DNA of 64,000 bases from Flavobacterium cellulosilyticum (GCF_004349355.1 NZ_SMFK01000012.1:53300-117299); one strand, 5' to 3'; counted from the stretch's first letter, positions 19,100-29,729 are shown. Notes: generated from the sequence alone by a model not told the origin. Made by a program: numbers and translations.

Positions 19100-20202
19100 A
19101 ACCAAAATTATTATTTGTTTTACATCTTGCACCTCCCGTGCATGGTGCTGCTGTGGCCGGTGGGTTTATTAGAGAGAGTAAAGTCATAAATGAACCTTAT
19201 GATATTACTTATATTAATCTGTCCACTGCTAGTAGTGTGGCAGATATCGGTAAAACAGGATTCAAGAAGTTTATTGTTATCCTTAAATTATGGTATAAAG
19301 TATTCTTAGCCTTGAACATTCAAAAGTATCAGTTGTGTTACTTAACAATTAATGCTAAAGGTCCAGCTTGGATCAAAGAATTAGGAATTGTTGCTCTAGT
19401 AAAAGTGTTTCAAATACCTCTTATATACCATTATCATAATAAAGGAGTTGCAGAAAATGCCACTTCTTTATTTAAGAAAAAATTATATAGCTTCCAGTTT
19501 AAAAATGCAAAAAGTATCTTGTTATCACCTTTATTATACCGCGATATTGCTGATTTTGCAATAGGAACGGAAGTTTACTATTGTCCGAATGGTATTCCTA
19601 CTATAACTCTAAACCAAACCGAAAATTTAATAAAAAATGAGTCTAAGATTGCAACTATTTTGTTTTTATCAAATTTAATTGAATCCAAAGGCGTTTTTAT
19701 TTTGTTACAGGCTTGTGTATTATTAAAGAATAAAAATATACCATTTCAATGTGTCTTTATTGGCGGAGAGGGTGACATTACAACCAAACAATTTCAAAAA
19801 AAAGTACAACAATCAAATTTACAAAATGAAGTGGAGTACCAAGGCAGAAAATATGGTCTTGAAAAAGAGGCCGCTTTTGCTAATGCCGATATTTTTGCTT
19901 TTCCTACTTATTATCATAACGAAACTTTTGGCTTAGTAAATTTGGAAGCCATGCAATATGCATTACCAGTAATTTCTACTTTTGAAGGTGCTATTCCTGA
20001 GGTAATTATAGACGGTGTTAATGGTTTTTTAGTTCCTCAACAAAATGCTGAAGCTTTGGCAAGTAAATTGGAAATATTAATTGGAAATCCAGTACTCAGA
20101 AATGAAATGGGACTCGCTGGTAAAAAGATGTATGAAGAAAAATTCACATTAGAACATTTTGAAAAAAGGATGTTAGAGATACTACAAGCTGTACTAGAAT
20201 AA
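19096..20202 (+). CDS. Glycosyltransferase, GT4 family
   Basis: A 368-residue GT-B enzyme. The N-terminal PPVHGAAVAGGFI loop is characteristic; the donor domain has FLSNLIESKGVFILL and the E-x7-E stretch NETFGLVNLEAMQYALPVIS followed by FEGAIPEVI. It is translationally coupled to the preceding GT2-like gene. Donor unknown. Confidence 0.9.
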   Translation: MKPKLLFVLHLAPPVHGAAVAGGFIRESKVINEPYDITYINLSTASSVADIGKTGFKKFIVILKLWYKVFLALNIQKYQLCYLTINAKGPAWIKELGIVALVKVFQIPLIYHYHNKGVAENATSLFKKKLYSFQFKNAKSILLSPLLYRDIADFAIGTEVYYCPNGIPTITLNQTENLIKNESKIATILFLSNLIESKGVFILLQACVLLKNKNIPFQCVFIGGEGDITTKQFQKKVQQSNLQNEVEYQGRKYGLEKEAAFANADIFAFPTYYHNETFGLVNLEAMQYALPVISTFEGAIPEVIIDGVNGFLVPQQNAEALASKLEILIGNPVLRNEMGLAGKKMYEEKFTLEHFEKRMLEILQAVLE

Positions 20203-20536
20203 ATTTATGTTTTTTATTGTTAAATACTATATAATACCATTGAGTTATTTCTAAATGGAATTATTGTTTCCGAAATTAATTGTCCAAAGTTCATATTTTT
20301 TTGAACTTTAGGTGATTATATGTTAGCTTTTATTTCCAATTTTTTTTTAGTACTGCTCATTACCTCTATAAAAAATATTTTTATGTTGTTTGTATGCACT
20401 ATATATACAATATAGTTTCAGCAACGTGACTCAATATTATTAGAAAAAGCCAAAGGCAAATCTTAATAATTACAATCTAAAGCCCATGGATTGTGTTGTT
20501 TCTATAATTTTTTTCCATTTCTATAATAATAAAATT

Positions 20537-21301
20537 ATGCAAAAACCTACAACTACAGTTCCTTTAATGGATTATTCCGTTTACAGTGGTGATCTATTTA
20601 ATCTTAATTTTTCCAAAAAAAAATTGATTACAACTATCAATCAATATTCATATTGTATTGGGGAGAAAGATCCTGAATTCAAAAATGCTTTACTTCAATC
20701 TGATGTTTTATTGCCAGACGGTATGGCTATTGTAAGTGCAATCCAGCACCAAAAAGGTAAAAAAATAAAAAAAATATCCGGTGCCGATATTCATTTGCAT
20801 TTGTTGAATCATCTTAATGAAAAATATGGAAGTTGTTTTTATATGGGTTCTTCGGAGAGTACCTTATTAAAAATTAAAGAGCGGTTAGCTACAGAGTTTC
20901 CTAATATTTCAGTAGGTACATATTCCCCTCCTTTTAAGACCTTTTTTACAAATAACGAAAATAAGATAATAGTTGATGCCATAAATGACTTTTCACCTGA
21001 TGTTGTATTTGTTGGTATGACTGCTCCTAAGCAAGAAAAATGGGCTTTTGAACATAAAACTCAATTAAATGCCAAAACTATTTGTGCCATTGGAGCGGTG
21101 TTTGATTTCTATGCCAGAACTGTGAAAAGACCTTCTTCATTTTGGATTAACTTAAAATTAGAATGGTTTATCCGATTGGTTAAGGAACCTAAGAGAATGT
21201 GGAAGCGTTATTTGTACTATGGACCTGTTTTTATAGGGTACATACTTCAAAATAAGAAAAAAAGTTACTTTGAGATAGATCAAATGGGAGCCAGAAAGTA
21301 A
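20537..21301 (+). CDS. WecG/TagA/CpsF-family glycosyltransferase (GT26)
   Basis: Inverting GT26 enzymes transfer N-acetylmannosamine, its uronate or glucose to a lipid-linked sugar. Visible motifs are LLPDGMAIVSA, GMTAPKQEKWAFEH and GAVFDFYARTVKRPSSFW, then the family C-terminus LEWFIRLVKEPKRMWKRYL. I prefer the ATG at 20537 (255 residues); the frame is open to an ATG at 20486, but the 17 extra residues do not look like this family. It lies after a gap of about 280 bases without a gene and probably begins a new transcript segment. Confidence 0.9.
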   Translation: MQKPTTTVPLMDYSVYSGDLFNLNFSKKKLITTINQYSYCIGEKDPEFKNALLQSDVLLPDGMAIVSAIQHQKGKKIKKISGADIHLHLLNHLNEKYGSCFYMGSSESTLLKIKERLATEFPNISVGTYSPPFKTFFTNNENKIIVDAINDFSPDVVFVGMTAPKQEKWAFEHKTQLNAKTICAIGAVFDFYARTVKRPSSFWINLKLEWFIRLVKEPKRMWKRYLYYGPVFIGYILQNKKKSYFEIDQMGARK

Positions 21302-21423
21302 ATGACTGTTTTAATTTAAGAACACTATTTTAAAAATTAAAGTCTATTTATTTTAATGCAATCACGATGGCTTTCATGTTTAAAAAAAATAATGTTTGCA
21401 AAATTAAATAAATATTTCTGGCA

Positions 21424-21953
21424 ATGAAGTACTACTGTATTTGTTTTTTTGCTTTGTTTAGCGGGTCTCTTTTATTATTCCTGGTTGCCAGATTCTTCCT
21501 TAGAAAAAGAAACATATTTGCCTTTATGGCTCCGAAGTTGGTGTAATAGGTATTTTAATTAGCGTTCAGCAATTCCATTTTTGGTATTGGGGTTTTTATA
21601 CCAATAATATTTATAAAATAGTCCAAAAGTAACCAGCATAATGCCGATATAGTATGAAAAAGTTCAAATTTTATTGGACTAAATTGAATAGATAACCGGT
21701 ATTAATAGAAGCATGGGTTTCTATTCTCACTCAATACTATGTTGTTCGAAAAAGTTTGCCTTTTAGAATTTGTACTGTTTTTATTGCTGCAGTTATCATT
21801 TGTCTGGCAGAGGGCGGACAATTTTTTGTTTTGAAATGTCATACTGATTTAATATATGTATTCTTTGGAATTTTCGGCAGTATCTGTGGAAGTTTTATTT
21901 ATCACATATTTCAAATAATCAATTTAAAATTATTTAATAAAAATGCGAAATAG
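21424..21953 (+). pseudogene. Broken VanZ-like membrane protein gene
   Basis: From ATG 21424 the frame reads MKYYCICFFALFSGSLL, then similarity shifts frame: a neighbouring frame carries WLPDSSLEKETYLPLWLRSW, an in-frame stop, then SAIPFLVLGFLYQ and more stops. From about 21756 a third stretch, PFRICTVFIAAVIICLAEGG to the stop at 21953, resembles the end of VanZ-like proteins (AEGGQFF then a DLIYVFFGIFGSICGS helix). The gene is therefore interrupted by several frameshifts or stops. Its end overlaps the start of the initiating transferase. Confidence 0.65.
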
Positions 21954-23343
21954 ATATAAATTTACCTTCATCCTTTGGTGTTTCCTGACAGATTTAATGG
22001 CCTTGGTTTTTGGAGTCCTTTTATTTTTAAGGATTAGCACTGAAATGGCTATTGAATGGAATGATTTACTTCTTAGTAAAATGGTTCCGATCACGATTTT
22101 CAGTTGGTTGTTTTCAGTTAGCTATTTCCGTTTGTACCGCATGGACACTCTTTTTAGCTTGGATGCTTTTTATCGTAACAGTTGGCGTTCTTTATTGACC
22201 CAAAGAATCCTCTGGCAAATTTCTATTTTTATTTTTCAGGGTAGTCTGCGAGATTCTTTTGGGAGTCGTGCACATTTGTTTCAATTGAGTTTTTTGCTGG
22301 TATACATTTTGTTATCCCGAATTTTGTTTACACTCATTTTAACAAAAATTAAAAAATGGGCTGCTAAGCCATATACTGTTGCTATTTGGGGATTTAATAA
22401 AACGAGCATCGAATTGGCATCTAAATTGGAAGCGAACTCCTGTTTTATTCATTTTGTGGGTATTATCAATGAAGATTCATATGAGGATTTTAACAGTAGG
22501 GAAGCTTTTAATTTTGCGCTCAATACCGCTATTCATAAGGCATCAATAAGTAGTATTAATGAATTGTATATAGTGGCCAAGCCCGATTTTATTGTTGATT
22601 TGAATTATTTTTTTGAGCTTGGGGATCAGTATTGCATGCGTTTGAAATTTGTACCTGATTTTTCGATGATTTCGAAAGTTCATTTTAGTACGGGTAATTT
22701 AGATAATTTCCATGTCATCAAACCCCGACATGAGCCACTACAAAATGCTTATAATCGATTGGCTAAAAGAATATTTGATCTTATTTTTAGTCTAGTAGTT
22801 ATTGTTTTCATTCTGTCCTGGTTGTATCCTATTTTGGCCTACCTCATTAAAAAACAAAGTCCAGGACCTGTATTTTTCAAGCAATTGCGTACCGGAAAAA
22901 AAAATGAAGCTTTTTGGTGTTATAAATTCCGAAGTATGAAAACGACTGGATTTGACGCGAGTCAACAAGCACAAAAAGGCGATGAACGTGTTACTCCAAT
23001 TGGGCAATTTATCCGTCGTACGAGTTTGGACGAAATGCCACAATTTTTTAATGTTTTGTTGGGCAGTATGAGTGTTGTGGGCCCTCGACCTCACATGCTT
23101 CAGCATACCAAGGACTATAACGATCAGATTAATAATTTCATGGTTCGCCATTTTATTAAACCAGGAATCACAGGACTTGCTCAGGTAAGCGGCCTAAGAG
23201 GAGAAACTAAAAAAGTATCGGATATGAAACGCCGAGTAAATGCTGACATTGAATATTTACAGCATTGGAGCCTGATTAAAGATGTTAAAATTTGTTTTTT
23301 AACGGTTATTGTTACCCTAAAAGGGGATGAAAAAGCTTTTTAA
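21943..23343 (+). CDS. Undecaprenyl-phosphate sugar phosphotransferase (WcaJ type)
   Basis: This 466-residue enzyme starts repeat-unit synthesis by moving a sugar-1-phosphate onto undecaprenyl phosphate. Four hydrophobic segments occupy the first 130 residues, then comes a CoA-binding-like Rossmann region. The bacterial sugar transferase domain (about 280-466) has FKQLRTGKKNEAFWCYKFRS, RRTSLDEMPQFFNVLLGSMS followed by VVGPRP, and KPGITGLAQVSGLRGET. Length and topology fit the exopolysaccharide polyprenyl glycosylphosphotransferase (PNPT/PHPT) family. The sugar (glucose, galactose or other) is not known. Confidence 0.93.
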   Translation: MRNRYKFTFILWCFLTDLMALVFGVLLFLRISTEMAIEWNDLLLSKMVPITIFSWLFSVSYFRLYRMDTLFSLDAFYRNSWRSLLTQRILWQISIFIFQGSLRDSFGSRAHLFQLSFLLVYILLSRILFTLILTKIKKWAAKPYTVAIWGFNKTSIELASKLEANSCFIHFVGIINEDSYEDFNSREAFNFALNTAIHKASISSINELYIVAKPDFIVDLNYFFELGDQYCMRLKFVPDFSMISKVHFSTGNLDNFHVIKPRHEPLQNAYNRLAKRIFDLIFSLVVIVFILSWLYPILAYLIKKQSPGPVFFKQLRTGKKNEAFWCYKFRSMKTTGFDASQQAQKGDERVTPIGQFIRRTSLDEMPQFFNVLLGSMSVVGPRPHMLQHTKDYNDQINNFMVRHFIKPGITGLAQVSGLRGETKKVSDMKRRVNADIEYLQHWSLIKDVKICFLTVIVTLKGDEKAF

Positions 23344-23362
23344 ACTAAAAAATAAATAAATT

Positions 23363-23557
23363 ATGAATATTACCTATTACTTAGCGGGTTTACTATCGGG
23401 CATTTGTGTTGCCTCCTTTTTTATTGGTAAAGAACTATACAAGTTTTACATCAAAAATAAAATTCAAAAAAAACAATTGGACCGGATGGCAAAATTGAAT
23501 GATAAAATTAAGAAATCATTTTATTTAGAATCAAATGAAATGTCTAGTTATTTGTAA
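23363..23557 (+). CDS. Small single-span membrane protein
   Basis: 64 residues; one hydrophobic helix (about 4-24, YYLAGLLSGICVASFFIG) followed by a basic, lysine-rich tail. I know no function. The start lies 19 bases after the sugar transferase and the codon use resembles its neighbours, so it is probably real and co-transcribed. Confidence 0.6.
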   Translation: MNITYYLAGLLSGICVASFFIGKELYKFYIKNKIQKKQLDRMAKLNDKIKKSFYLESNEMSSYL

Positions 23558-23670
23558 ATCATTGACTATGCTAATTTGTGCGTCATTTCCGCAAGTTGAT
23601 TACCATTTTATTTTAATTTATAAGATGTAATGTACTAGATTATATCTTTCTATTTAATTCTTATTTTACT

Positions 23671-24438
23671 ATGAATATATTGCGTTATTTTACTTTTGTT
23701 TTAATCTTATTTATGGCTTCTTGTGCCTCCAAAAAGGATATTTTATATTTTCAAGATGCTAGCAGTTATCCTTCTGTTTTGGTTTCTCCAGCAATAGTTT
23801 TGATTCAATCTAATGACATATTGCATATTCAAATAGGCGCTTTAGTGCCAGAAACTGCATTGCCTTACAATTTTCAGACGGCTACTTCCTCGGTATCAAC
23901 CCCCAATCTCGAAACTTTAAAAATAGAGGGGTATTTAGTTTCTTCTCAAGGAACTATTATACTTCCTGTATTGGGAACCTTACTTGTTGCCGGTCAGACT
24001 GTTTATGAATTAGAAGATTCAATTCGAATACTGCTCGAAAAAGGGGGACATCTGATTCATCCCGCCGTTTCAATACGCATTTTAAATGCGAAATTTACTG
24101 TTTTGGGGGAAGTAAAGTTACCAGGTACCTACTCTTTTATGGAATCTTCTCTTTCGGTGCCACAAGCTTTAGGCTATGCGGGGGATTTGACTATTGCTGG
24201 GAAACGAAACAATATTCTACTTATTCGAAATTCGGCTGGAGTACAGACAATATCCCACATCGACATGACTACAGCCAACTGGATGAATAATCCCGATTAT
24301 CAAATTCGTCAGAATGATTTACTCGTAGTGAATCCAAACAATGCTAAGGTAAAAACAGCTGGTTATGTGGGTAATACTGGTACTTTACTTACTATTGCAT
24401 CATTACTATTGAGTTCCATTATTTTATTAACCCGATAA
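23671..24438 (+). CDS. wza: Polysaccharide export lipoprotein (Wza-like)
   Basis: A 255-residue outer-membrane lipoprotein. The signal peptide ends in a lipobox with Cys18 (LFMASCASK). The Poly_export domain follows (LIQSNDILHIQIGAL at about 48-62, then IEGYLVSSQGTIILPVLGTL), and one SLBB-type segment (FTVLGEVKLPGTYSF). A hydrophobic C-terminal helix (LLTIASLLLSSIILL) is at the end. It forms the export channel that works with Wzc; it lies seven bases before wzc. Confidence 0.93.
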   Translation: MNILRYFTFVLILFMASCASKKDILYFQDASSYPSVLVSPAIVLIQSNDILHIQIGALVPETALPYNFQTATSSVSTPNLETLKIEGYLVSSQGTIILPVLGTLLVAGQTVYELEDSIRILLEKGGHLIHPAVSIRILNAKFTVLGEVKLPGTYSFMESSLSVPQALGYAGDLTIAGKRNNILLIRNSAGVQTISHIDMTTANWMNNPDYQIRQNDLLVVNPNNAKVKTAGYVGNTGTLLTIASLLLSSIILLTR

Positions 24439-24445
24439 TAACCTT

Positions 24446-26809
24446 ATGAATACAGAAAGAAACGATTATTTCGACTTTATTGAAGACGAAAATCCAGTAC
24501 AGATCAAACAAGTCATAGGTCAATATTTGCGTTATTGGCCTTGGTTTATAGGTACGATTGTGCTTTGCCTATTTATAGCCTCTCTTTATTTGCGTTATGC
24601 CGATGTTATCTATAAAACAGAAGCGAAGGTAAAAATACTGAGCGATAAAGAAAACGCTAATTTTAGTCTGGATGTTAGTAAGTTATTTAATAAATCTAGC
24701 ATTAATTTAGAAAATGAAATAGCCTTATTTAAGTCAGTTCACTTGTCAGAAAGTGTTGTTCAGAATTTGGAATTGAATGTTGCATACATTTATAATTCTA
24801 CAGTTACTTCAAAAAACACCTTTAATCCGCCTTTCGTTTTAACTTATCTTAATTCTACCAAAACGCCATTACAATCTCAAGTACAATATAGTATTACTAT
24901 ATCTAAAACAGGATATACTATTGTAAATGTGGTCACTGGCAAAACTAATCTTACTAAGGGTTACATAGTAGATCTAGGGATGTCTCCTTTTCCAATTAAA
25001 ATTCGACCATCCAAACCGAATATAATGACTTCTAATATTGATAAAAATTTTAGTGTTATTATCAGTCCAATTCGTAAAATTGCGAAGCAATTGAGTAATT
25101 CAATTTCAATTGTTCCTGATGCGGATGAGAGTGATATATTGAGCCTTTCGATACAAGGAACAGATGGTTCTCATTCAGAAAAAATTCTTAATAATTTAAT
25201 TTCTGTTTTTGAAAATGATGGTATTACGGACAAACAAGAAATTTCACAAAGAACTATTCGTTTTGTAGAGGATCGATTTGTTTATTTACGAAGAGAACTA
25301 GATTCGATAGAAATATCGAAAAAAGAGTATAAAAAAAGGAACAATTTGAGTTTTATTAATGAAGATGCAGGCTCCAGTCTTCTAGAAAAAAATGAAAAAG
25401 ATAAAGCATCTTATGAAATAGAATCACAATTACTATTAGTAAAACTTCTGAAAAATAATGTAAGTTCTCAAAAAGTATTTGAACTTCTACCTGCCGATAT
25501 AGGCATTCAAAATAGTGCCGTCAATGGATTAGTCTCAGAATACAATAGCTCTGTCTTTACTTATCAGAAATTACTAACAAGTGCTGGAGCAAACAATCCT
25601 TCTATTCAAAATTTAGTTAGTGGTTTAATCAAGCAAAAGGCTAATATTCTCAATTCAGTCGATGGATATACAAGACAATTAAAAACAACACTTAATAAAA
25701 GCGAATCGGCTCAACGAAATGCTGAAGGATCATTCTCTTCTCTACCTGAAAAGGAAAAAGTATTGCGTAGCATTGAACGCCAACAAAATTTGAAGGAAAG
25801 CTTGTATTTATTGTTGCTTCAAAAAAAGGAAGAAGCGTCTATTAATGTGGCTGTAACAGTGCCTAATACGAAAATTATAGATTATGCTATTACCAATAAT
25901 GCACCAGTATCACCACAAAGAACAAAAATTTATCTAGTAGCTTTTTTATTGGGTTTGGTTTTTCCACTTGGAATACTATTCCTTGTATTTAAATTGGACA
26001 ATAAAATACACAACGCTACCGATGTAGAAAATCAAACTCGTTTAATACCTATTTTAGCTGAGTTGCCTTCTTTATCAGACACTAAGGACTCAATCTCTCA
26101 AAGTTTAGAAGCGTTTAGAACTTTGGCCTACAATACTAATTTTATTACGCCAGTTCTTGAAAATAAAGAGGGTAGCATTCTTTTTGTTGCCTCTTCTATA
26201 AAAGGGGAGGGAAAAACATTTGTTTCCTATAATTTAGCCAAAGCGTATTCTCAACTAGAAAAGAAAGTTATTATTGTCGGAGCTGATTTTAGGAATCCGC
26301 AATTGCATAAGTATTTAGATCAGAGTAGAAAAGGGTATAAAGGTTTATCTAATTATTTGCATGATCCTGCCTTAGAATGGCAAGATTTAATTTGTAAAAC
26401 GGTTGATGATAAATACCCATTCGATATTTTATTATCAGGAGACATCCCACCCAATCCCACCCTATTACTATCTAATCAACGATTTGCTTCTTTTGTTGAT
26501 GAATTGAAAAAACGATATGATATTATTGTTTTTGATACGGCTCCTACTTTACTGGTCACGGATTCACTTATTATTTCAAAATATGCAACTACTACATTAT
26601 ATGTTCTTCGTTCAGGTGTTACCGAAAAAAAACTGGTTTCTTATTCCAGTAAATTAGGTTTTGACAAAAAAATCAATAATATGGGTTTTGTCATTAATGA
26701 TATTGATTTTAATTCTGCATATGGGTACGGGTACGGGTATAACTACGGTTATAGGTATGGATATGGTAAAGAAATAGAAAAGATGGTATGGTATAAGCGC
26801 TGGATTTAA
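24446..26809 (+). CDS. wzc: Tyrosine autokinase, chain-length regulator (Wzc-like)
   Basis: This is a 787-residue inner-membrane protein. A Wzz domain (about 15-120) starts after the first transmembrane helix near 35-52; a coiled-coil-rich periplasmic part follows, and the second helix is at about 495-515. The cytoplasmic BY-kinase domain has Walker A SSIKGEGKTF (about 585-594), Walker A' VGADFRNPQL and Walker B IIVFDTAPT. The C-terminus holds the autophosphorylation cluster, with alternating Tyr and Gly (YGYGYGYNYGYRYGYG). It controls polymer length and export through Wza. The PHP phosphatase at 31295 is the probable opposing enzyme. Confidence 0.95.
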   Translation: MNTERNDYFDFIEDENPVQIKQVIGQYLRYWPWFIGTIVLCLFIASLYLRYADVIYKTEAKVKILSDKENANFSLDVSKLFNKSSINLENEIALFKSVHLSESVVQNLELNVAYIYNSTVTSKNTFNPPFVLTYLNSTKTPLQSQVQYSITISKTGYTIVNVVTGKTNLTKGYIVDLGMSPFPIKIRPSKPNIMTSNIDKNFSVIISPIRKIAKQLSNSISIVPDADESDILSLSIQGTDGSHSEKILNNLISVFENDGITDKQEISQRTIRFVEDRFVYLRRELDSIEISKKEYKKRNNLSFINEDAGSSLLEKNEKDKASYEIESQLLLVKLLKNNVSSQKVFELLPADIGIQNSAVNGLVSEYNSSVFTYQKLLTSAGANNPSIQNLVSGLIKQKANILNSVDGYTRQLKTTLNKSESAQRNAEGSFSSLPEKEKVLRSIERQQNLKESLYLLLLQKKEEASINVAVTVPNTKIIDYAITNNAPVSPQRTKIYLVAFLLGLVFPLGILFLVFKLDNKIHNATDVENQTRLIPILAELPSLSDTKDSISQSLEAFRTLAYNTNFITPVLENKEGSILFVASSIKGEGKTFVSYNLAKAYSQLEKKVIIVGADFRNPQLHKYLDQSRKGYKGLSNYLHDPALEWQDLICKTVDDKYPFDILLSGDIPPNPTLLLSNQRFASFVDELKKRYDIIVFDTAPTLLVTDSLIISKYATTTLYVLRSGVTEKKLVSYSSKLGFDKKINNMGFVINDIDFNSAYGYGYGYNYGYRYGYGKEIEKMVWYKRWI

Positions 26810-27142
26810 TACCTATATAACCCTTTGGGCGTAATTCAATTTTATGTTTTTTAAAAGCATAAAAACATAGTTATTGTTGATTTTAATTAGACGTTTCACG
26901 TAGTTTTAGAATAGATAATCTGTGAGAAGACCAAGAATTGGTCCATCTCAATCTTTTATTCATGTTTCTATGTATTTCAATTTTTTATTTCTAAAAATAA
27001 GAATTTCAGTCAACTGGTTACCTATTTAAATTAAATGTATTATGATTTTCAATACATTAGGGTACGGAAAGTACTTTTGATGGCCCAAAAGGTACTAAGC
27101 ACAGTGCTGAGGAAAGACTTTTGAGAACAAAGAACAAACTAA
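26810..27142. other. Intergenic region after wzc
   Basis: No gene is seen in this 330-base stretch. A weak hairpin (TATGTTTTT / AAAAACATA, 26843-26869) just after wzc could end or stabilise its transcript. Confidence 0.4.
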
Positions 27143-27838
27143 ATGACTTCGATGAATTTAAGCACGCATTATAACAAAATTTATGAAGAAGCTATACCGA
27201 AAATCCGAGAAGACAAGTATCAATTAGACGACCAAATTGATTCTTTATCGGATAATAGATTTGGCATAACTTTATTAATTCGACCTACTATTGAGATTAA
27301 AAATATTATTCAACAATTTTTAGAAGTAATAAGAGCAATTGATCCCGAGCAATATTATTATCCTAATTCTGATCTTCATATCACTGTAATGTCAATTGTT
27401 TCCTGTTATACAGGTTTTGATTTGTCTAATATTTCGGTTTCAGAATATGTTCATTGTATAGAAAAAAGCCTCGTCGGAATCAATACCATAGAAATTAATT
27501 TCAAGGGAATAACAGTTTCGCCATCGGCAATAATGATTCAGGGATTTGTCAATACTAGTTCGCTGGACGATTCAAGAAATAATTTGAGAGATAATTTCAA
27601 AAATTCAGGATTGGAAGAAAGTATTGACAAACGCTATTCGATTTCAACAGCGCATTCGACCGTGGTAAGATTTCGAAAAGAAATTAGAAACAAAGAGCTA
27701 TTAATTGAAACTCTAGGAAAATATCGCGATTTTGATTTCGGAAAATTTACTGTTGAAAAATTTGATTTAGTTTATAACGATTGGTATCAAAGAGAAAAAT
27801 TTGTTCAACAATTACACCAGTTCAAATTGAAAAATTAG
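27143..27838 (+). CDS. 2H phosphoesterase superfamily protein
   Basis: A 231-residue protein with the two H-x-T/S-x motifs that define the 2H (2'-5' RNA ligase/LigT-like) superfamily: LHITVMSI at about residue 77 and AHSTVVRF at about 171. These histidines make up the active site in relatives that cleave cyclic phosphodiesters or 2'-5' bonds. It lies between wzc and the phosphohexomutase gene, but there is no reason to link it to capsule synthesis. Substrate unknown. Confidence 0.75.
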   Translation: MTSMNLSTHYNKIYEEAIPKIREDKYQLDDQIDSLSDNRFGITLLIRPTIEIKNIIQQFLEVIRAIDPEQYYYPNSDLHITVMSIVSCYTGFDLSNISVSEYVHCIEKSLVGINTIEINFKGITVSPSAIMIQGFVNTSSLDDSRNNLRDNFKNSGLEESIDKRYSISTAHSTVVRFRKEIRNKELLIETLGKYRDFDFGKFTVEKFDLVYNDWYQREKFVQQLHQFKLKN

Positions 27839-27992
27839 ATTTTCCACGACTACGATAAAACAGCACTAAAATGGCGGCATATATGTGCTTTTAAAAATAA
27901 ATTTTACGCTTTCATAAGCAAACTCAAACCTAAAAAAACATTATGCACAGCACATTTCAACACGCAGGTTATTTCAAAAACAGAAAAATAAA

Positions 27993-29729
27993 ATGGACAT
28001 AAAAAACACGTTGGATGCTGTAAACGAGTGGCTGACACCTTCTTTTGATGCAGCAACACAAGAAGCTGTGCAAACAATGAATGCTTCCTGTCCACAAGAA
28101 TTGGAAGAGAGTTTTTATAAAAATCTCGAATTTGGTACTGGAGGAATGCGAGGTATTATGGGGGTTGGAAATAATCGTATCAATAAATATACTTTAGGTA
28201 AAAGCACACAGGGTCTTTCAAATTATTTACACCAATGTTTTCCAGATATTCCAATAAAAGCAGTAATTGCGTATGATTGTCGTCATAACAGCAACAGTTT
28301 AGCAAAAGTTGTTGCTGATGTTTTTTCTGCTAATGGAATTCAAGTGTATCTCTTTTCAGGTTTGAGGTCTACACCAGAGCTTTCTTTTACAGTGAAGCAG
28401 TTAAATTGTCAGTGTGGAATTGTACTTACAGCTTCACACAATCCTCCAGAGTACAATGGTTATAAGGTATATTGGGAAGATGGAGGTCAAATCGTTCCTC
28501 CTGAGGATTTCAATATTATTAATGAAATTAAAAAATTGGATTACAATCAAATTAAATTTGATGCCAATGAAGCTTTGATAGAATATATCAATTCTGAAAT
28601 AGACGAGGCATTTATAGCCTCATCAATTACAAATGCCAGTTTTGACACTTCGACTGAAGCAAAAGAAAATCTAAATATTGTTTTCACCTCCTTACATGGA
28701 ACTTCCATAACAGTGATTCCAGATACTTTATCGCAAGCTGGGTACCACAATGTAAATATTGTTCCGGAGCAAGCAGTTCCCAATGGTGATTTTCCAACCG
28801 TGAAATCACCCAATCCAGAAGAGCCAGAAGCATTAGCTATGGCATTGGCATTAGCAGATAAAACCAATGCAGATATTGTTATAGGTACTGACCCTGATTG
28901 TGACCGATTGGGTATTGCTGTTCGAAACAACGAAGGTGAAATGACTTTATTGAACGGGAATCAAAGCATGATTTTGATGACCGCCTTTTTATTAGACCAA
29001 TGGAAGAAAGCAGGTAAAATTAATGGCAGGCAATTCGTTGGATCTACTATTGTTTCAACTCCCATGATTGAAAGATTGGCTACAGCCTATGGAGTGGAAT
29101 GTAAACTGGGGCTAACTGGTTTTAAATGGATTGCCAAAATGATCAAAGATTTTCCAGAACTGGAATTTATTGGAGGTGGGGAAGAGAGTTTTGGCTATAT
29201 GGTGGGTGATGCTGTTCGCGATAAAGATGCTGTTGCTGCCACTTTACTGATTTGTGAAGTTGCTGCCCAAGCTAAAGCTAAAGGAAGCTCTGTGTATAAA
29301 GAGTTGTTAAATCTATATGTCACATATGGGTTTTATAAAGAACATTTGATTTCCATAACCAAAAAAGGAATGGAAGGTTTAGCTGAAATTAATCAGATGA
29401 TGGTTTCCTTACGGGAGAATCCTTTACATGAAATTAACGGCCAAAAAGTAATTCGTATTGAGGATTATAAATCTTCGTTAACTATAAACTTAATAACTGG
29501 AGAAAAAGAAAGCATGGATTTTCCTAAAGCCGATGTTTTGATTTATTTTACTGAAGACGGTTCTAAAATTTGTGCTCGGCCGAGCGGAACAGAACCCAAA
29601 ATTAAATTTTATATTAGTGTACATTCCACCTTAGATTGCATTGAAAATTATACCAAAGTAGCTTCTATTTTAAAAGTAAAAATTAATTCGATTCTTCCTC
29701 AATTCGAATTACAGCACTATAATATCTAA
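27993..29729 (+). CDS. Phosphoglucomutase/phosphomannomutase
   Basis: A 578-residue alpha-D-phosphohexomutase. It shows GTGGMRGIMGVG at the N-terminus (about 47-58), the catalytic serine loop TASHNPPEYNGYK (about 150), the metal-binding loop GTDPDCDRLGIA (about 303), the sugar-binding GGGEESFGY (about 395) and the phosphate-binding RPSGTEPKIKFY near the end. The length is that of the long PGM/PMM form (YhxB-like). It can interconvert hexose-6- and hexose-1-phosphates, which would feed manC and UDP-glucose synthesis. Confidence 0.93.
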   Translation: MDIKNTLDAVNEWLTPSFDAATQEAVQTMNASCPQELEESFYKNLEFGTGGMRGIMGVGNNRINKYTLGKSTQGLSNYLHQCFPDIPIKAVIAYDCRHNSNSLAKVVADVFSANGIQVYLFSGLRSTPELSFTVKQLNCQCGIVLTASHNPPEYNGYKVYWEDGGQIVPPEDFNIINEIKKLDYNQIKFDANEALIEYINSEIDEAFIASSITNASFDTSTEAKENLNIVFTSLHGTSITVIPDTLSQAGYHNVNIVPEQAVPNGDFPTVKSPNPEEPEALAMALALADKTNADIVIGTDPDCDRLGIAVRNNEGEMTLLNGNQSMILMTAFLLDQWKKAGKINGRQFVGSTIVSTPMIERLATAYGVECKLGLTGFKWIAKMIKDFPELEFIGGGEESFGYMVGDAVRDKDAVAATLLICEVAAQAKAKGSSVYKELLNLYVTYGFYKEHLISITKKGMEGLAEINQMMVSLRENPLHEINGQKVIRIEDYKSSLTINLITGEKESMDFPKADVLIYFTEDGSKICARPSGTEPKIKFYISVHSTLDCIENYTKVASILKVKINSILPQFELQHYNI

